A stretch of DNA of 64,000 bases from Viscum album (GCA_963277665.1 OY728130.1:428717101-428781100), one strand, 5' to 3'. Shown: positions 12,324-24,714, counted from the stretch's first letter. Numbers and translations are program-made. Notes: a model not told the origin generated them from the letters alone.

Positions 12324-13189
12324 TGTAATATCCCGACCTTTTATAGAGTTATCTCAAGAGATAATTCATGTACATTTTTTTATTTAAGTTTATTTGTTTG
12401 GAATTATGACTTAAGGTGCGTTTGGGTGAAGTTTTAAGAAATTTTTGAGAAAAAAGGGGATTGTGCACCGTTGGCGCATGGTTAGAGTAAACCATGCACC
12501 CAACCCAGCTAATCGTGTGGACCCAGGAAGAGGGGATCTACATGTCTTGCATATGGTTTAACAAATCGTTCAACCAAACCCAGCTAACTGTGTGACCCTA
12601 GACAGTGAGGTTCTTACATTTGGAACACAGTTTTCCTAAACGTGCACCCCTTCCTAGGAAACGGTGTGCACAGTTTTTAATTACCTGAAAAATTATTTTA
12701 ATATCCCCCAAACCCATGAAAAACCTCCTATTCAACCTTGTCTCAAGAATAAATGTTTTTGGGCAATTATAGAGCTTTCCAGAGGGGTTCCAAGGGTGTC
12801 TGACCTCCGTTCTTCAAGATTCAAAGCCCGAATCGAAGATCCACTCTTATCTTGGTAAATGGATGTCATCCTAATTCCTGTCCCAATATTTCTTCTCCCA
12901 TTCCTTGATTGTATGGTGGAATTTATCCTCTGTTTTTTATAGATCTAAACCTCTTTTTGAGATCTAGATATATTTTATCTTGATATCCCTGATCTTGATT
13001 TATGGATTTAGATATGGAACTCAGATCTACGATGTTGTGCTGCTCGGATTTTGGGTATTTCTATTAAACTAACGTCCATCAAAAAATTGAGGTAGGTGGT
13101 CAAAAATATAATTCCCATAGTCTTTTATTTTATTCATTTATAAAAAATTTTATAATTAATAGCATTCCTTAGCAATTGAATTCTTAAAT

Positions 13190-13660
13190 TGGGTTAATTA
13201 GGTTGACCAATTGATTTATCGAAGCATTGTTGAACTAAATGATTAATTGAGGAATTACTCATGAGACAAAGGGGCTATCCTATTGGATAATTAATTTGGG
13301 GAAATTGATTATAATATTTGGGTAATGTAATCTAGAAAATTAATCGTGAGATTAATTATGATACATTGAAATTCTTAATTGAGATAATTAATTGTGAATT
13401 AATTATGTGCTTTGGATATTACGATTTAGATAATTAATTATGGAATTAATTATGAAGAGTTGATATTTAGAATGAGATAATTAATTTTGGAAAATTAATT
13501 ATGATATATTAATTGTGTTATTGATTAATTAATTGATGGGTTAATTTATAGGACTGGTGTGCTTAATTAATTTGGGTGATAATTAAGGATATTGATGTAT
13601 TTAACTAATTGTTGAATTGGTAATGGAATTAATGTGGATAATTAATTATTAATTAAGTAT
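13190..13660 (+). repeat. TTAATTAATTATG-rich tract in the LTR
   Basis: GATAATTAATT and GGAATTAATTATG-like words recur many times over about 470 bp, probably a decayed short tandem repeat. The same tract is present in the other LTR at about 20980-21440. Confidence 0.7.
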
Positions 13661-13664
13661 GTGA

Positions 13665-13868
13665 GTAAAGGAATGGTAACATGGTCATTAAATTGATAAG
13701 TATTAATGGTAACATGGTCATTATACTTATGAGTAAATGAATGGGAACATGGTCATTCAAATGAAAAGTATAAATGGTAACATAGTCATTGTACACATGA
13801 GTAAAAGAATGAGAACATGGTTATTCTATTGATACGTAAGAATGTTAACATGGTCATCTTACTTATAA
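13665..13868 (+). repeat. Minisatellite in 5' LTR, alternating 35- and 33-bp units
   Basis: GGTAACATGGTCATT or GGGAACATGGTCATT recurs six times. Units alternate between about 35 and 33 bp: one half-unit runs on to an AAG-type junction, the other to GTACTTATGAG, so the true period is about 68 bp. The same array is in the 3' LTR. Confidence 0.85.
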
Positions 13869-13939
13869 ATTTTTTATTGGTATCTTTGGAATTTATGTGT
13901 AATTTTAAAAATGGTAATAAAGGCACTTTGAGATATGGA

Positions 13940-14125
13940 CTCAAATGATAATACTTCAAACTCCAGCATGAGTCGAATCTGGTATTAAGATATCATATCA
14001 CCTTTGAATACTTTGAGCTTCAGCACGAGTTGAAGTAGGTATTAAGATATGATGTTACCTAGGGAATGATTCATGCTCTAGTATGAGTTGAAGTTAGTAT
14101 TAAGGTATGCATATCACTGGGAACC
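13940..14125 (+). repeat. Three-copy repeat of about 60 bp in 5' LTR
   Basis: The words CATGAGTCGAATCTGGTATT, CACGAGTTGAAGTAGGTATT and TATGAGTTGAAGTTAGTATT, each followed by AAGATATGATAT-like text, occur in succession. The other LTR and the gypsy LTR near 56710 carry the same motif. Confidence 0.7.
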
Positions 14126-14743
14126 CTGGAGTTAATATGACAAAATAAAGAGTAAATAATAATGCAATAACTATTTATTTATGCATTTTATTCTTTTATT
14201 TATAGAACTACTTACACAACCTTTTGACTAGAATAGTTTTAGACACCATTGGTGGTGGAATACTATGTTATACTCACACCCTACTTGGGCTGCCTGATCG
14301 GTACCCAAATAGACGTTACTGTTGCAAGATAGGTTAAGGGAAGGGCCATAGATTAGAATGCTGATTGGGGATAAAGCTTGGATGAGGGAACTGGATGTGG
14401 TTCAAGAAATGCTTGGGAGTCGTTATTGTATTTATTTTTAGTTGCAATTTTAGGAACTTTGACACTTATATTTTCATAGCATGTATTCCCTTTCAGTTGA
14501 ATATTGTACTTTGTATTTTTGTTATCTTATGAAATTTGTATTGTTCTAGTTGTATATGCTTTCACATTTTTTATCTATTTCAAATGGTGTTTTACTTTGA
14601 TAAAAGAGAGTATATTCTCCCCATGACTAACTTAATAGACCATCGCTTCTAGTTGGAAATGCATATGGGGAGGTTCACCTGAGGTCATGTGACCGACCGG
14701 CTCAGGCACTGTTTTTGGAACCTGGGTCAGGATATTTAAAAAG

Positions 14744-14756
14744 TGTTATTAGAGGC
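14744..14756 (+). other. Primer binding site (initiator Met-tRNA type), degenerate
   Basis: TGTTATTAGAGGC lies just after the 5' LTR and resembles the usual plant PBS TGGTATCAGAGC with a few substitutions. It would prime minus-strand DNA synthesis. Confidence 0.65.
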
Positions 14757-15434
14757 AGGTTTATTTCTTATTCTTTTTTATTACTATTTGGGGAAAGGTA
14801 GATAGGAGACTAGGAAGAGTTGGGGTTTGTTAATGATCTCATTCATGGGATTTTTAAACCCATGTATGAGGGAAAACCCAAGTACTCAGGGTGGGATTGT
14901 TGTTATTACTAATTGTGGTTACAGTCGAAAATTATTTCTCCATGGGTGACGTACTTTTGGTGTGATGTGATTATTGTTTCTGATAAATTTTGAGTATTGA
15001 TTTTTGGCCCAAAATGGCATGGGTGTTGATTCTGTATGCATCATTCTAGGCACTCATGGTTATTGTGACCTGCATCATTTTAGGCACGCACGGGAAAACA
15101 GGTTATGGGTAAGGTGTGAACATGACCTATTTTCCTTGTTTATATGATTAAAATAAAAAATGGTGCCTAACATGAATTGATAAAGCTTGTAAAATGATGA
15201 AAAATCGGAATAATTGGGGTTCTATATGAGAAACTTGTTTATGATAGTGTGTTTACCTTATTAATAAAACCCTAGGAGTAGGATGGTTAATGGTAGTGAT
15301 AACACCTCAGTTCTGACCACATGGCTAGATGTGGGAAAAATACATGTTGTAACATATTATGATTATTCCTCTTATGTAAATGTTATAAGGTTGTGTTATG
15401 ATACCTAAGTCATTTGTTTTGAATTGTAGATAAT
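14757..15434 (+). other. Untranslated leader of the gypsy element
   Basis: It lies between the PBS and the gag start. It contains a repeated GCATCATTYTAGGCAC-type word (about 15038-15054 and 15073-15088). No ORF was recognised. Confidence 0.5.
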
Positions 15435-16600
15435 ATGCCTCTACGATGCTTGTTGAGGGGATGACCAAGGGGCATGGCTGGGAATAGTCTTCCAGTCAGG
15501 AAACATGAGGCACTGATGGTGTTAGATGAAGATGAAGGAAATAAGTCAGGAGAAATTTTCTCATTTCACAGAATTCAGGGAAATCCACCTAAGTCAGGTT
15601 GTGAAAATCATGTCTATGTTGACAAGGGAGTTTCAGTTACAACACCCTATGACTTTTACTAGAGAGGATGGGCTTGAGGGAGCTGAATTATGGGTTGAGT
15701 CCATTGAGACAATACTTGACCATTTAGAGACTCTATCTAAGAGTAGGGTAAAGTTATCTAGTTATATGCTATGGGGATCAACAAAGCACCGGTGGGACAT
15801 TAAGAAACGAACTGGACAAACTAACAGTATGTTATGGAATGACTTCCTGGAGAGGTTCTTGGAGAACTTCTATCCATTGATGCTGAGATGAGAGAAATAT
15901 GTATAATTTATGCATCTAACCTAGGGGATCATGTCTATGATGGATTATGGTGGATTCTACTTGTATCTGCAATGCTTTTCTCTATAGTTAGCAGTAGATG
16001 AGGAAACTATAGTGAAATGCTTTCAGTACAAACTTAAGTGCGATATTAGGTCCCAAGTAAATATTTTCTGACTAAATATGTTTTCGGAATATGTGGATCA
16101 GGATGTCATAGCTGAAGGGAACCTGATGGAGGATTCTCGTACTAGATAGGTAGTTGTTATTGGATGATCAGGAGGTGCGAATTCCAAGACGAGGAAGCAC
16201 CATTATGATAACTTTATCCTGGGCAGTGGGAATCAGAGAACTCAGACAGGAGGGTTGGTTTGACATGGCCTTACTAGGATGATATTTCATCATTGTCGTA
16301 GGACGATACACTATATTCAACACTATCCTTTACCACTAGTAGATTGTTAGTCTTACGGAAATATGGGGCACCTACATAAGTTCTTCAGGTCACAAAAATA
16401 AACTAGTGCTGAGGGAGCAGCTGGAAAAATTCAGAGTGTGGGAAGGGGGTCTTCTATATAATATCGATCTGGTTATTGGATTTCTACTGGCTGAGGCATA
16501 AGTGGTAGTGAACTTGGTGATACATGGCTAGAGATCCCTTATTAGAAGAGTGGTGCTACTTAGGGGAGTCATACAACATCACAAAAAAGAGGGGAATGAT
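15435..16600 (+). pseudogene. gag of the gypsy element, broken
   Basis: The start at 15435 gives MPLRCLLRG, a decayed form of the MPPRR...RG start common in this lineage. The best-preserved part is the frame of 15526-15891: HPMTFTREDGLEGAELWVESIETILDHLE, then SSYMLWGSTKHRWDIKKR and LWNDFLERFLENFYPLMLR, a Retrotrans_gag capsid domain. A degenerate zinc knuckle sits near 16344-16388 (DC..YGNMGH), with a stop and one Cys changed to Tyr. A frameshift near the start puts another frame (15474-15662) in front of the capsid frame. Gag would package element RNA into particles. Confidence 0.8.
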
Positions 16601-16611
16601 AGTTACATGCA

Positions 16612-16980
16612 GTGAAACCTACACTTATGGAGAGAGAGGCTGGGCCATCGATAGTGAGAGGTAATATTCTACTATATTCTACTTTATCTTGTTCCTTATT
16701 TGATATTGGTTCCTCTCATTCCTTCATATATTATAAACTTGTTAATGGTTTGATCCTGATGGTGGAGTTTGTGAGCGGGAAAATGACAATAGATACACCA
16801 TTGGGAGTATAGTCTAAAGACATTTGTTTGTGCAGAGGATGTTCTCTCAAGATCAAGGAGTATCATTTTATATGGGATATCTATATTCTTGATACGTCAA
16901 AATTTGACCAAATTATGGGTATGGCTTGGTTAGTCATATACTGATCCCACATCGACTGTTACTGTAGAAGAGTTACGTTT
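16612..16980 (+). pseudogene. Retroviral-type aspartic protease of the gypsy element
   Basis: The frame contains SLFDIGSSHSFI at about 16694-16729, corresponding to the FDSGASHSFI active-site motif of gypsy proteases, with the catalytic Asp kept. VSGKMTIDTPLGV follows, as in relatives. A stop comes at 16810. Downstream similarity (about 16875-16935, ILDTSKFDQIMGMAWL-like after frame correction) matches the DFDVILGMDWL block near the protease C-terminus. Confidence 0.8.
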
Positions 16981-16993
16981 ACATCTCCTAAGG

Positions 16994-18560
16994 GTGACCG
17001 GTACATTCACTGTGGAGAGTGGGATATCCAGGCAGGCCAGGTGGGTCCAATTACTCAGAAACTCAGAGAGATCACAACCCAAGTTGCAAGTATATTACTG
17101 GATGATTGGGGGTGTTAGGAAAGATGTTCTTCCACCAGTAGTAGAACCTTTTCAGGATGTCTTTCTTGAAGACTTCTCAGGGCTACCATCTGAGAGAGAT
17201 ATAGAATTCCCTATTGAGCACATGTCAGGGGCTGAGCCAATATCCATTCTACCATACAGAATGGAACTGACTAAGCTTATAGAGACAAGATTCAATTAAA
17301 GAAGTTGAAGGATAAAGTATTTATCCATCCAAGTATGTCGCCTTGGGGATCACCTATTTTTTTTCAAATAAGGCTAACATGAGTTTACATTTGTGTGTCG
17401 ATTATTGAAAGCTAAATAAGAGGACTATCAAGAACCAGTATCCTCTTCTACGTATTGATGAACTTTTAGATCAATTAATGGAGGATTATGTGTTCTCAAA
17501 TATCAATTTGAGATCAAGGTATCATCAGTTGAGATTACAGACCTCTAATTTATAATGGAATGATTTTTGGAGCTGGTATAGCCTTTATGAGTTTGTAGTA
17601 ATGCCTTTTGGGTTGAAAAATTCTACTATAGTGTTTATGGATTTGATGAACATGAAATTTCACTTATACTAAGATCAGTTTGTTGTAGTATTCATTGATG
17701 ATATCTTGGTGTACTCAAAGACTCAAGAAGATCAAGCCCAAAATCGTGACATCATCATGAGTATACTAAGAGAGAATCAACTATATGCGAAGCTATATAA
17801 GTGTGAGTTTTGGATTTATTAGGTATGCTTATTGGGTCACATCATCTCGGAGGAGGGTGTGTCAATGGACCAATATAAGGTTCAGGAAGTGGTTTCTTGG
17901 GATCATCCCAAGAATTTTTTTGATATCTGAATCTTTCTAAGATTAGTTGGATATTATAGGATGTTCATTGAAGAATTTTACTAGTTTGTAGCACCACTTT
18001 CAAGATTTACCAAGAAGGAGATAAATTTTGAGTGGATAGAAGCATGTGATAATCATTTTCAGAAGTTGAAGAAGTGTTTGAATATAACACCAATTTTGAT
18101 CCTACCTGAGTCAGGTGAGAAGTACATAGTTTATTATGACCCTTCTAGGACCAGACATGAAGTTTTGGTGATGCAAGGAGATCGATTCATGGTGTATGGG
18201 TCTCGATAGTTGAGACCACATGAATTGAAATAATCTATGCATGAACTCAAGTTGGCAGCAGTGGTTTATGCTCTTAAGTGTTGGAGGCACTACCTTTTGG
18301 AAGAAAAGTTTACAGTTTTTATATACCACAAGAGCTTGAAGTATATCTTTTCACAACATGATTTGAATATTTAGTAGCGAATATGGGTAGAGTATATGAA
18401 TTCATCTGATTTTGAACTGTAATATATGCTCAGGAAATTAAATAGTGTGGATGATGCCTTGATTGGGAAATTAAGACTCAGATGGTTCAGGAGTCAAGTG
18501 CAGTGTGGAAAATGATGACTATACTGTCTGAAATGCATGTGATGGTTCAAAAGAGTCTGT
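16994..18560 (+). pseudogene. Reverse transcriptase and RNase H of the gypsy element
   Basis: EPFQDVFLEDFSGLPSERDIEFPI then PISILPYRMELTKL (17140-17280) is the standard entry to gypsy RT. The catalytic block FIDDILVYSK is intact at 17691-17720. It is followed by LYAKLYKCEFWI, LLGHIISEEGVSMD, the thumb/connection block PLSRFTKKEINFEWIEACDNHFQKLK, and RNase H (PESGEKYIVYYDPSR, then SMHELKLAAVVYALKCWRHYLL near 18237-18302). At least six in-frame stops and several frameshifts interrupt it, so no functional enzyme can be made despite the intact FIDD. Confidence 0.9.
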
Positions 18561-18779
18561 AGGAGATGAATCTAGTTTCAGTTGTAGTGGAGTCTACATT
18601 ATTGATATGGATCTGGGATAAACAATATGAGGATCCTATGTTCTTAGACTTGATGTAAATCTTTGAGGGTGGTGAGACACCTTCAGGATGGTTGATAGAG
18701 GAGGAAGAGGCTATCTATGTGAAGAATCAAGTTGTTGTACCTAAAAGTATATGAGAGGAGCTCATGTGATAATTTTATG

Positions 18780-20035
18780 CCTATAAGTGGGTGGTGCATC
18801 CAGGTGTGACCAAAATGTACCATGACCTATGAAGACATTTTTTTTGGCCAGGAATGAAAAAAGAGATTGACCGGTTTGTGACAAGATGCTTCACCTGTCA
18901 ACAGGTAAAGGTAGATCATCAATGAATTGAAGGTTTACTACAGTCGTTGCCTATTCTAGAATGGAAGTGGGATGACATGAAAATGGACTTTGTGGTAGGT
19001 ATTCCAAATACACTTAGGAATAATGATTCTATTTGGGTCATTATGGATCGACTGACAAAGGTTGTGCATTTCTTTCCTATAAAAGAAAACCTTTACTGTA
19101 GAAAAGTTGGGAGAACTATATGTTCGGGATATAGTCTATCTACATATGATTCCATGGACTATAGTTTCATATCATGATTCATTATTTAATTCACACTTTA
19201 TAGTAGGGATTGTAGAAATCAATTTTTACACATGTCTTATTGAGTATGGATTTCCACCCACAGATAGATGGGCAGTCCGAGCGTACTAAAGAGGTGCTTG
19301 AGGAAATGTTGCGGGCATGTGTGCTTGAATTCAGTGGGTCTTGGGAGAAGCACAAGACTTTAGTGGAGTTATCCTATAAAAATATTTATCAGGAAACTAT
19401 ATATATGGAACCATACAAGGTTCTTTATGGTAGTCCTTTTAGATAACCATTATACTAGATGGAAGTAGGTGAGTTAGAGTTGTTGGGACCGAGTCTCATG
19501 CAGGAGACATCAGAGGAGGTGTAGTTGATTAAAAAATGTATGGATATGGATAAAAATAGGAATAAGTTGTATGATGATAGAAGAAGAAGACCCATAGAGT
19601 TTACATAGGGTGATCATATATTCCTTAAGGTGTCTTCTATGTTAGGTCACTGCATGATACAGGGGTAGGTAAAGTTGGTCCCTAGGTTTGTTGGACTGTA
19701 TGAAGTAGTAGAGAGAATCCGGACTGTGGAATACCGATTGGATCTTCCACAAAAATATAGTTACATGCATGTATTCCATGTGTCACAACTATGGAGGTAT
19801 CACCCCGACCCTTCTCATGTGATCAATGGGGTTGAGGTTGAACTTGAGATATATGTGTCCTTAGAGGAGCATCCGATATGTGTACTAGATCACAGTGAGA
19901 AAGTGTTGTAGGGAAAGATCGTGCCAATAGTTCATGTGTTATGGCAGCATAGACATGTGAAAGAGGAAACATGGAAATGGGAATCAGACATGAGGTCTCA
20001 ATGTCCTAATATTTTTTGCTCAGAATCTTAGAAAA
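18780..20035 (+). pseudogene. Integrase with C-terminal chromodomain-like tail, gypsy element
   Basis: The HHCC zinc-binding part lies at about 18790-18915 (HPGVTKMYHDL, then CFTCQQ). The core begins [17 protein letters not shown] with the first catalytic Asp (about 18955-19000). The second core block reads [12 protein letters not shown] near 19163-19198, where relatives have SDRD, so the second catalytic Asp is replaced by Tyr. The third, FHPQIDGQSERTKEVLEEMLRACV (19246-19320), keeps its Glu. The tail GLYEVVERIRTVEYRLDLP, then HVSQLWRYHPDPSHV (19684-19823) and VLWQHRHVKEETWKWESDM (19938-19994), matches the chromodomain-like end of Tekay/Del polyproteins. It is split over several frames. Confidence 0.85.
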
Positions 20036-20066
20036 GCTCGGAAGTATAGATCTAGGATGAGCTGTT

Positions 20067-20078
20067 ATAAGGTGGGGA
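20067..20078 (+). other. Polypurine tract of the gypsy element
   Basis: ATAAGGTGGGGA directly precedes the 3' LTR and fits the plus-strand priming site of the lineage. Confidence 0.7.
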
Positions 20079-20080
20079 TA

Positions 20081-22524
20081 TGGTAACATCCCAAAATTTT
20101 ATGGAGTTATCTCAAGAGATAATTCAGGTACTTTTTGTTTTATTTAAGTGACATTCGTTAGAATTTTGACTTGGGGTGCATTTGGGTGTAGTTTTAAGAA
20201 AATTTTGAGAAAAAGGAGACTTTGCATGGTTGGCGTATGGTTAGAGTAAACCGTGTACCCGAAAAAACTAACCATTTGGACCCAGGAAGAGGGGATCCAC
20301 ATTGTTTAACAAACCATACTCCTAAATCTAGGTAACTTTGCGACCCTATATAGTGTAGTAACACAGTTGGCACACAGTTTTCCTAACCATGCACCCCTTC
20401 CTAGGAAACCATGCACACAGTTTTTAATTACCCGAAGTATTACTTTAAAATCACCCGAACACCTGAAACACCTCTTATTCGACATTGGATCAGGTCTAAA
20501 TGTTTTTGGGAAATTCTAGATCTTTTTGGAGGGGTTCCAAGGCCATCCTACCTCCATTCTTTACGATTCAAATCCCAAATCGAAGATCCACTCTTATCCC
20601 AGTAAGTGGATCTCATCTTGATGCCTGTACTGATCTTTTTTTTCTCTCTTTCCTTGATCATTTGGTGGAATTTATCCTTTATTTATGTATATCTAAACCA
20701 TTTTGGTGAGATATAGATCTAGGATTATAGATCTAGATCTATATTGATTAGATATTTATATCCTTGATATTGATTTAGGGATTTAGATTTGAAACTTGGA
20801 TCTATGATGTTGTCTACTAGGATTTTGAGGATTTCTGTTGAATGAACGCCCATCAATGAATTGAGGTAGGTGGTCAAAAATCTAATTCCCATGGTCATTT
20901 ATTTGATGAATGTATGAAATACTGTAGAATTTCTATCATTGCTTATCAATTTAATACTAGAAATGGATTAATTAGGGTGACCAATTGATTTATCAAATCA
21001 TTTTTGAACTAAATGATTAATCGAGGAATTAATCATGATACTAAGTGGCTATCCTATTGGATAATTAATTTGAGGAAATTGATTATGAGATTTGTGGAAT
21101 ATAATATTGATAATTAATAATGGGTTTAATTATGAGATATTGAAATGGATAAATTGAGATAATTAATTGTTAATAAATTACGTGACTTTGATACTATGAT
21201 CTATATAATTAATTGTGGAATTAATTATGAAGAGTTATGATATATAATGAGATAATTAATTATAGAAAATTAATTATATTATATTAATTGTGTTATTGAT
21301 TAATTAATTGATGAATTAATTAATTTCATTGGCATTCTTAATTAATTGGGGAGCTAATTAAGGATATTGATGTATTTAACTAATTTTTGAATTGGTAATA
21401 GAATTGATGTGGATAATTAATTATGAATTAATTATGTTATTAAAGGAATGGGAACATGATAATTCGATTGAGATGCAATAATGTTTACATGGTCATTGTA
21501 CTTATGAGTAATTGAATGGGAACATGGTCATTCAAATGAGAAGTATAAATGGTAACATGGTCATTGTACTTATGAGTAAAAGAATGGGAACATGGTCATT
21601 CTATTGAGAAGTAAGAATAGTAAAGTGGTTATATTACTTATGAATTTGTTATTGGTAACTTTTTCATTTATGTGCGAATTTAAAGAATGGTAATAAAGGC
21701 ACTCCAAGATATAGTCTTACATGATAATACTTTAAACTCTTGCATGATTTGTATCAAGTACTGAGATATCATAATACCTTTGAATACTTTGAGCTCCAAA
21801 ATGAATTGAAGAAGGTATTAAGATATGATATTATGTATGGAACACTTCAACCTCTGGTACGATATAAAGTTAGTATTAAGGTATGAGTACCCCCAGGAAC
21901 CCTGAAGTTAATATGACTAAATAAATAATAAAGAATAATGTGATAACTATTTATTTATGCATTATATTCTTTTCTTTATATAGATTCTTACACTAAATTT
22001 TGACTGGAATTGTTTTAGATACCGTTGGTGGTGGCCTACTGAGTTTTACGCACACCCTACTCGGGATGACTGATCAGTACTTGAATAGAATTTTTTGTTG
22101 TAGGATAGGTTAATGGAAAGGGTCCTAGATTATAATTCTGATTGGGTATGAAGCTTGGATGAGGGAACTAGATGTGGTTCAGAAGTCTCTTTGGATTCGT
22201 TAGTGTCTTTATTTTCAGTTGGTTTTTTAGGAACTTTGACACTTATATTGGAATAACATGTTTTTATCTTCCAGTTGAATATTGTACTTGCTATTTTGGT
22301 TATCTTATGACATTTGTATTGTTCTATTTGTACATGATTACACATTTTTTTATCTATTTCTACTGGTATTTTACTCTGATAAAAGAGGGTATAGTTTCCC
22401 CATGACTTACTTACCAAACCCTCACTACTAGTCAGAAGCCTCTAGCATACAGGGAGGCGCGCCTGAGGTCCTACGACCGACCGACTTGGGGAACTATGGG
22501 TGGCACCCAGGTTGGGATGTTACA
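20081..22524 (+). repeat. 3' LTR of the gypsy element
   Basis: Begins TGGTAACATCCC and ends GGGATGTTACA. It is a direct repeat of 12324-14739 with many substitutions and small indels, so the insertion is not recent. Near its end GACCGACCGACTTGGG (about 22475) parallels GACCGACCGGCTCAGG at 14690. Confidence 0.92.
21441..21640 (+). repeat. Minisatellite in 3' LTR, 35/33-bp units
   Basis: Partner of the array at 13665-13868, with the same alternation of AACATGGTCATT units ending in AAG-type and GTACTTATGAG junctions. Confidence 0.8.
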
Positions 22525-22529
22525 AAGAT
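22525..22529. repeat. Right target-site duplication of the gypsy element
   Basis: AAGAT directly after the LTR, compared with AATAT at 12319-12323. Confidence 0.6.
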
Positions 22530-23956
22530 AGATCTAGAAACCATGACTAGATATCTCAGATACTGTTTATGTTTTGAACAATCTTTCTAAAAAAACCCTG
22601 ACTATATCATATCTCCTCATGGTGATTCTTTAGTTCACCATTCATTATTATAAGCTTAACCAATAAGACCATGGGCATTGTTAACCAAAACTACGACATA
22701 ATCAATAATCACAATGATATAATTCATCTTTCCTATGTCCATCCAATAGACTTATAATGGACCACGACCACTAAAAAAATCATTTTTCTTTCAAATCTAT
22801 ATTAATATTTTTAATCAAACTAAACAATATTTGTTTGATAAACATCAATGTGTAGATTGTGTCACCTAAAAATTTCTTCATCTCTTTGCATAAATCCTAA
22901 ACTCTAAAAACTTTTCTATCAATCCATAATAATGTTTTCAATAACTAAAACATGAAAACAATTAATAAACTCATGAATGAACATACCAAGAAACCAATCA
23001 CCATATAATATCAATACGAGATTTATCTAAACACCATAATAATAGATTGAAAAATATTTTTGAGATTTCTCCAACTATCATTGTAAAGATAAATACTATA
23101 TCGTCTAATATCAATTGGGATCATCTCAAACCCCTTTTCAAATTCACAGCTTGAAGGTTTTTTCATCTCTCTGGGATCTTCAATATCCCACTTTATATTT
23201 CCTGGGAAAAATCTAATAAAAAATGTAAGATCTTGTCAAATTCTTCAACTACAAAAAACACACCCCCCATAAGAAACAAATCATACCCTTTTTTTATTCA
23301 CCCATAAAAATTAGTATCTCTCTCTCTATTTCCAAAAAAATGTTTTCAAATTATTTTCCAACACTATCATCAAATGAAAAGGAATGAATGTGGGAAAATA
23401 AATAGTAAAATTAATATGATTTTTGGATAGAATGAAATATTAATAACACTATAATGTATTGACGTCATCCCTTGGTTATGGATTCATCAATATATCTAAC
23501 ACTCAAATAATTTTCTAAAATATATTCTATGTTAATCTTTGTATAATACACCTTACCCTTGATGAAATAATGCCCGATGTCAATGTTATTTGACTTCAAA
23601 AGTTGTAATTAATTCCTAATGAAATTGATATCATTTTTATTATCACACCTAAACGTAACTGGGTATGAAAAACTACACCTCACACCTTCAAGATATGACT
23701 TCACCCACATCATTGGACCTGTGGATTGTGATGCTGTAGCATACTCAGGTTTCACTATTATTTGTGTGACTAAGTATCTCTCCTTGGAGTTTCATGATCC
23801 ACACCTTACTCTGATGAAGAATTTACATCATAAAGTTTATCTAAAATATTTAATATCACATGCCAAATAAGAATTGAAAAAGGAATAATGTTTTATTAAT
23901 GAATATTTACAATTCCAAAATCTATAATTATAGGTTCCTATGATAAATAGTAATAT
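22530..23956. other. No gene recognised
   Basis: AT-rich sequence with many short runs of C on the plus strand. An ORF at 23619-23870 (83 aa) is slightly less AT-rich than its surroundings (HIIGPVDCDAVAYSGFTIICVTKYLSLEFHD), but I do not recognise it. It could be a transposon fragment. Confidence 0.4.
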
Positions 23957-24714
23957 TGTTATGAAGGATAAATGTCCAAAATCATTTATTAATGTGATTC
24001 ATCTAGGCTATATCATATGAGATGATATGAGTATATTATGAAGCATGTTATAACATAACATGTCACTGACTATTGCCAATCATATAGTACAATTAAATCA
24101 TGTAATTGAAAATGATAATATGATATTACAACCACTATATTTTCATGTAATTCAAGTTTAAGTGATCCCCCATGCGAGTTATCGTAAATATTTTTCATTT
24201 TATCTTTTTATATGAATGTAGAAGTTATAATTTCATGTGATGAGTGTATAGGTTGGTAGTATAATTAACCCATACATTACAAATGTATGAGCTCATTCTT
24301 GAAATATCTCGATTTCCATATATAGAGGTGATCACCTTGAGATAATGGTCGACTGATCCTGCCTTATCTTCTTCCAATACTCCTAATCCTATAGCTCTCA
24401 TCATCTTCTACAATTACATGATGAAATACTAGCATATTGTGGAGAGAAGGTGATACCCACTCAAGTATTGATTGATTTAGGTATCCCATGAATACATCAT
24501 GGAGGGGGGATTCTAATGGTTATCACTTATTGATCTTCCTCAAACCCATCTAGTTGAACATTTCAACAAAACTTCTTTGGTGTAAGGTACAAATGTAGTT
24601 TATCCATATTACATTATTAGGGTTTTGGTTATCCTAACATGGATGATCTTAGTTTGGGGTTTATATATTTTTTCTTTTTTTTAATTTAATGGATGTTGTT
24701 AGTTCCCTTGAACC
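23957..24714 (+). mobile_element. Possible LTR upstream of a primer binding site
   Basis: A clear PBS at 24721-24731 implies an LTR ending just before it, near AACCCA (about 24710-24715). The left boundary is a guess: TGTTATGAAGGATAAATG at 23957 looks like a copia-type LTR start. No second LTR copy was found in the window, so this may be one end of a truncated element. Confidence 0.35.

Larger units (their letters stand above)
12324..14739 (+). repeat. 5' LTR of the gypsy element
   Basis: It is alignable along its length to 20081-22524. Shared landmarks include the GAGTTATCTCAAGAGATAATTCA block, the CCTTCCTAGGAAAC block with GTGCAC-type motifs, a long TTAATTAATTATG-rich zone, a 35/33-bp minisatellite, and the CCATTGGTGGTGG block before the end. 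The 3' end (GGATATTTAA) has drifted from the GGATGTTACA of its partner. The 64-aa ORF at 12664-12858 has a homologue at 20411-20605 because the LTRs are duplicates; there is no reason to call it a gene. Confidence 0.9.
12324..22524 (+). mobile_element. Full-length decayed Ty3/gypsy element, Tekay/Del type
   Basis: Two similar 2.4-kb direct repeats (12324-14739 and 20081-22524) begin TGTAATATCCC or TGGTAACATCCC, and the right one ends GGGATGTTACA. A Met-tRNA-type PBS follows the left LTR and a purine tract precedes the right one. The 5 bp outside are AATAT on the left and AAGAT on the right, a 4/5 target-site duplication. Internal order is gag, protease, RT-RNase H, integrase, then a C-terminal chromodomain-like tail (HVSQLWRYHPDPSHV, then VLWQHRHVKEETWKWESDM), which is typical of the plant Tekay/Del lineage. 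Stops and frameshifts throughout make it non-autonomous now. Confidence 0.92.

Noticed and set aside
23619..23870. 83-aa ORF as a possible host exon
   Set aside because: No recognised domain, no splice context and no neighbouring coding signal; left as unassigned.
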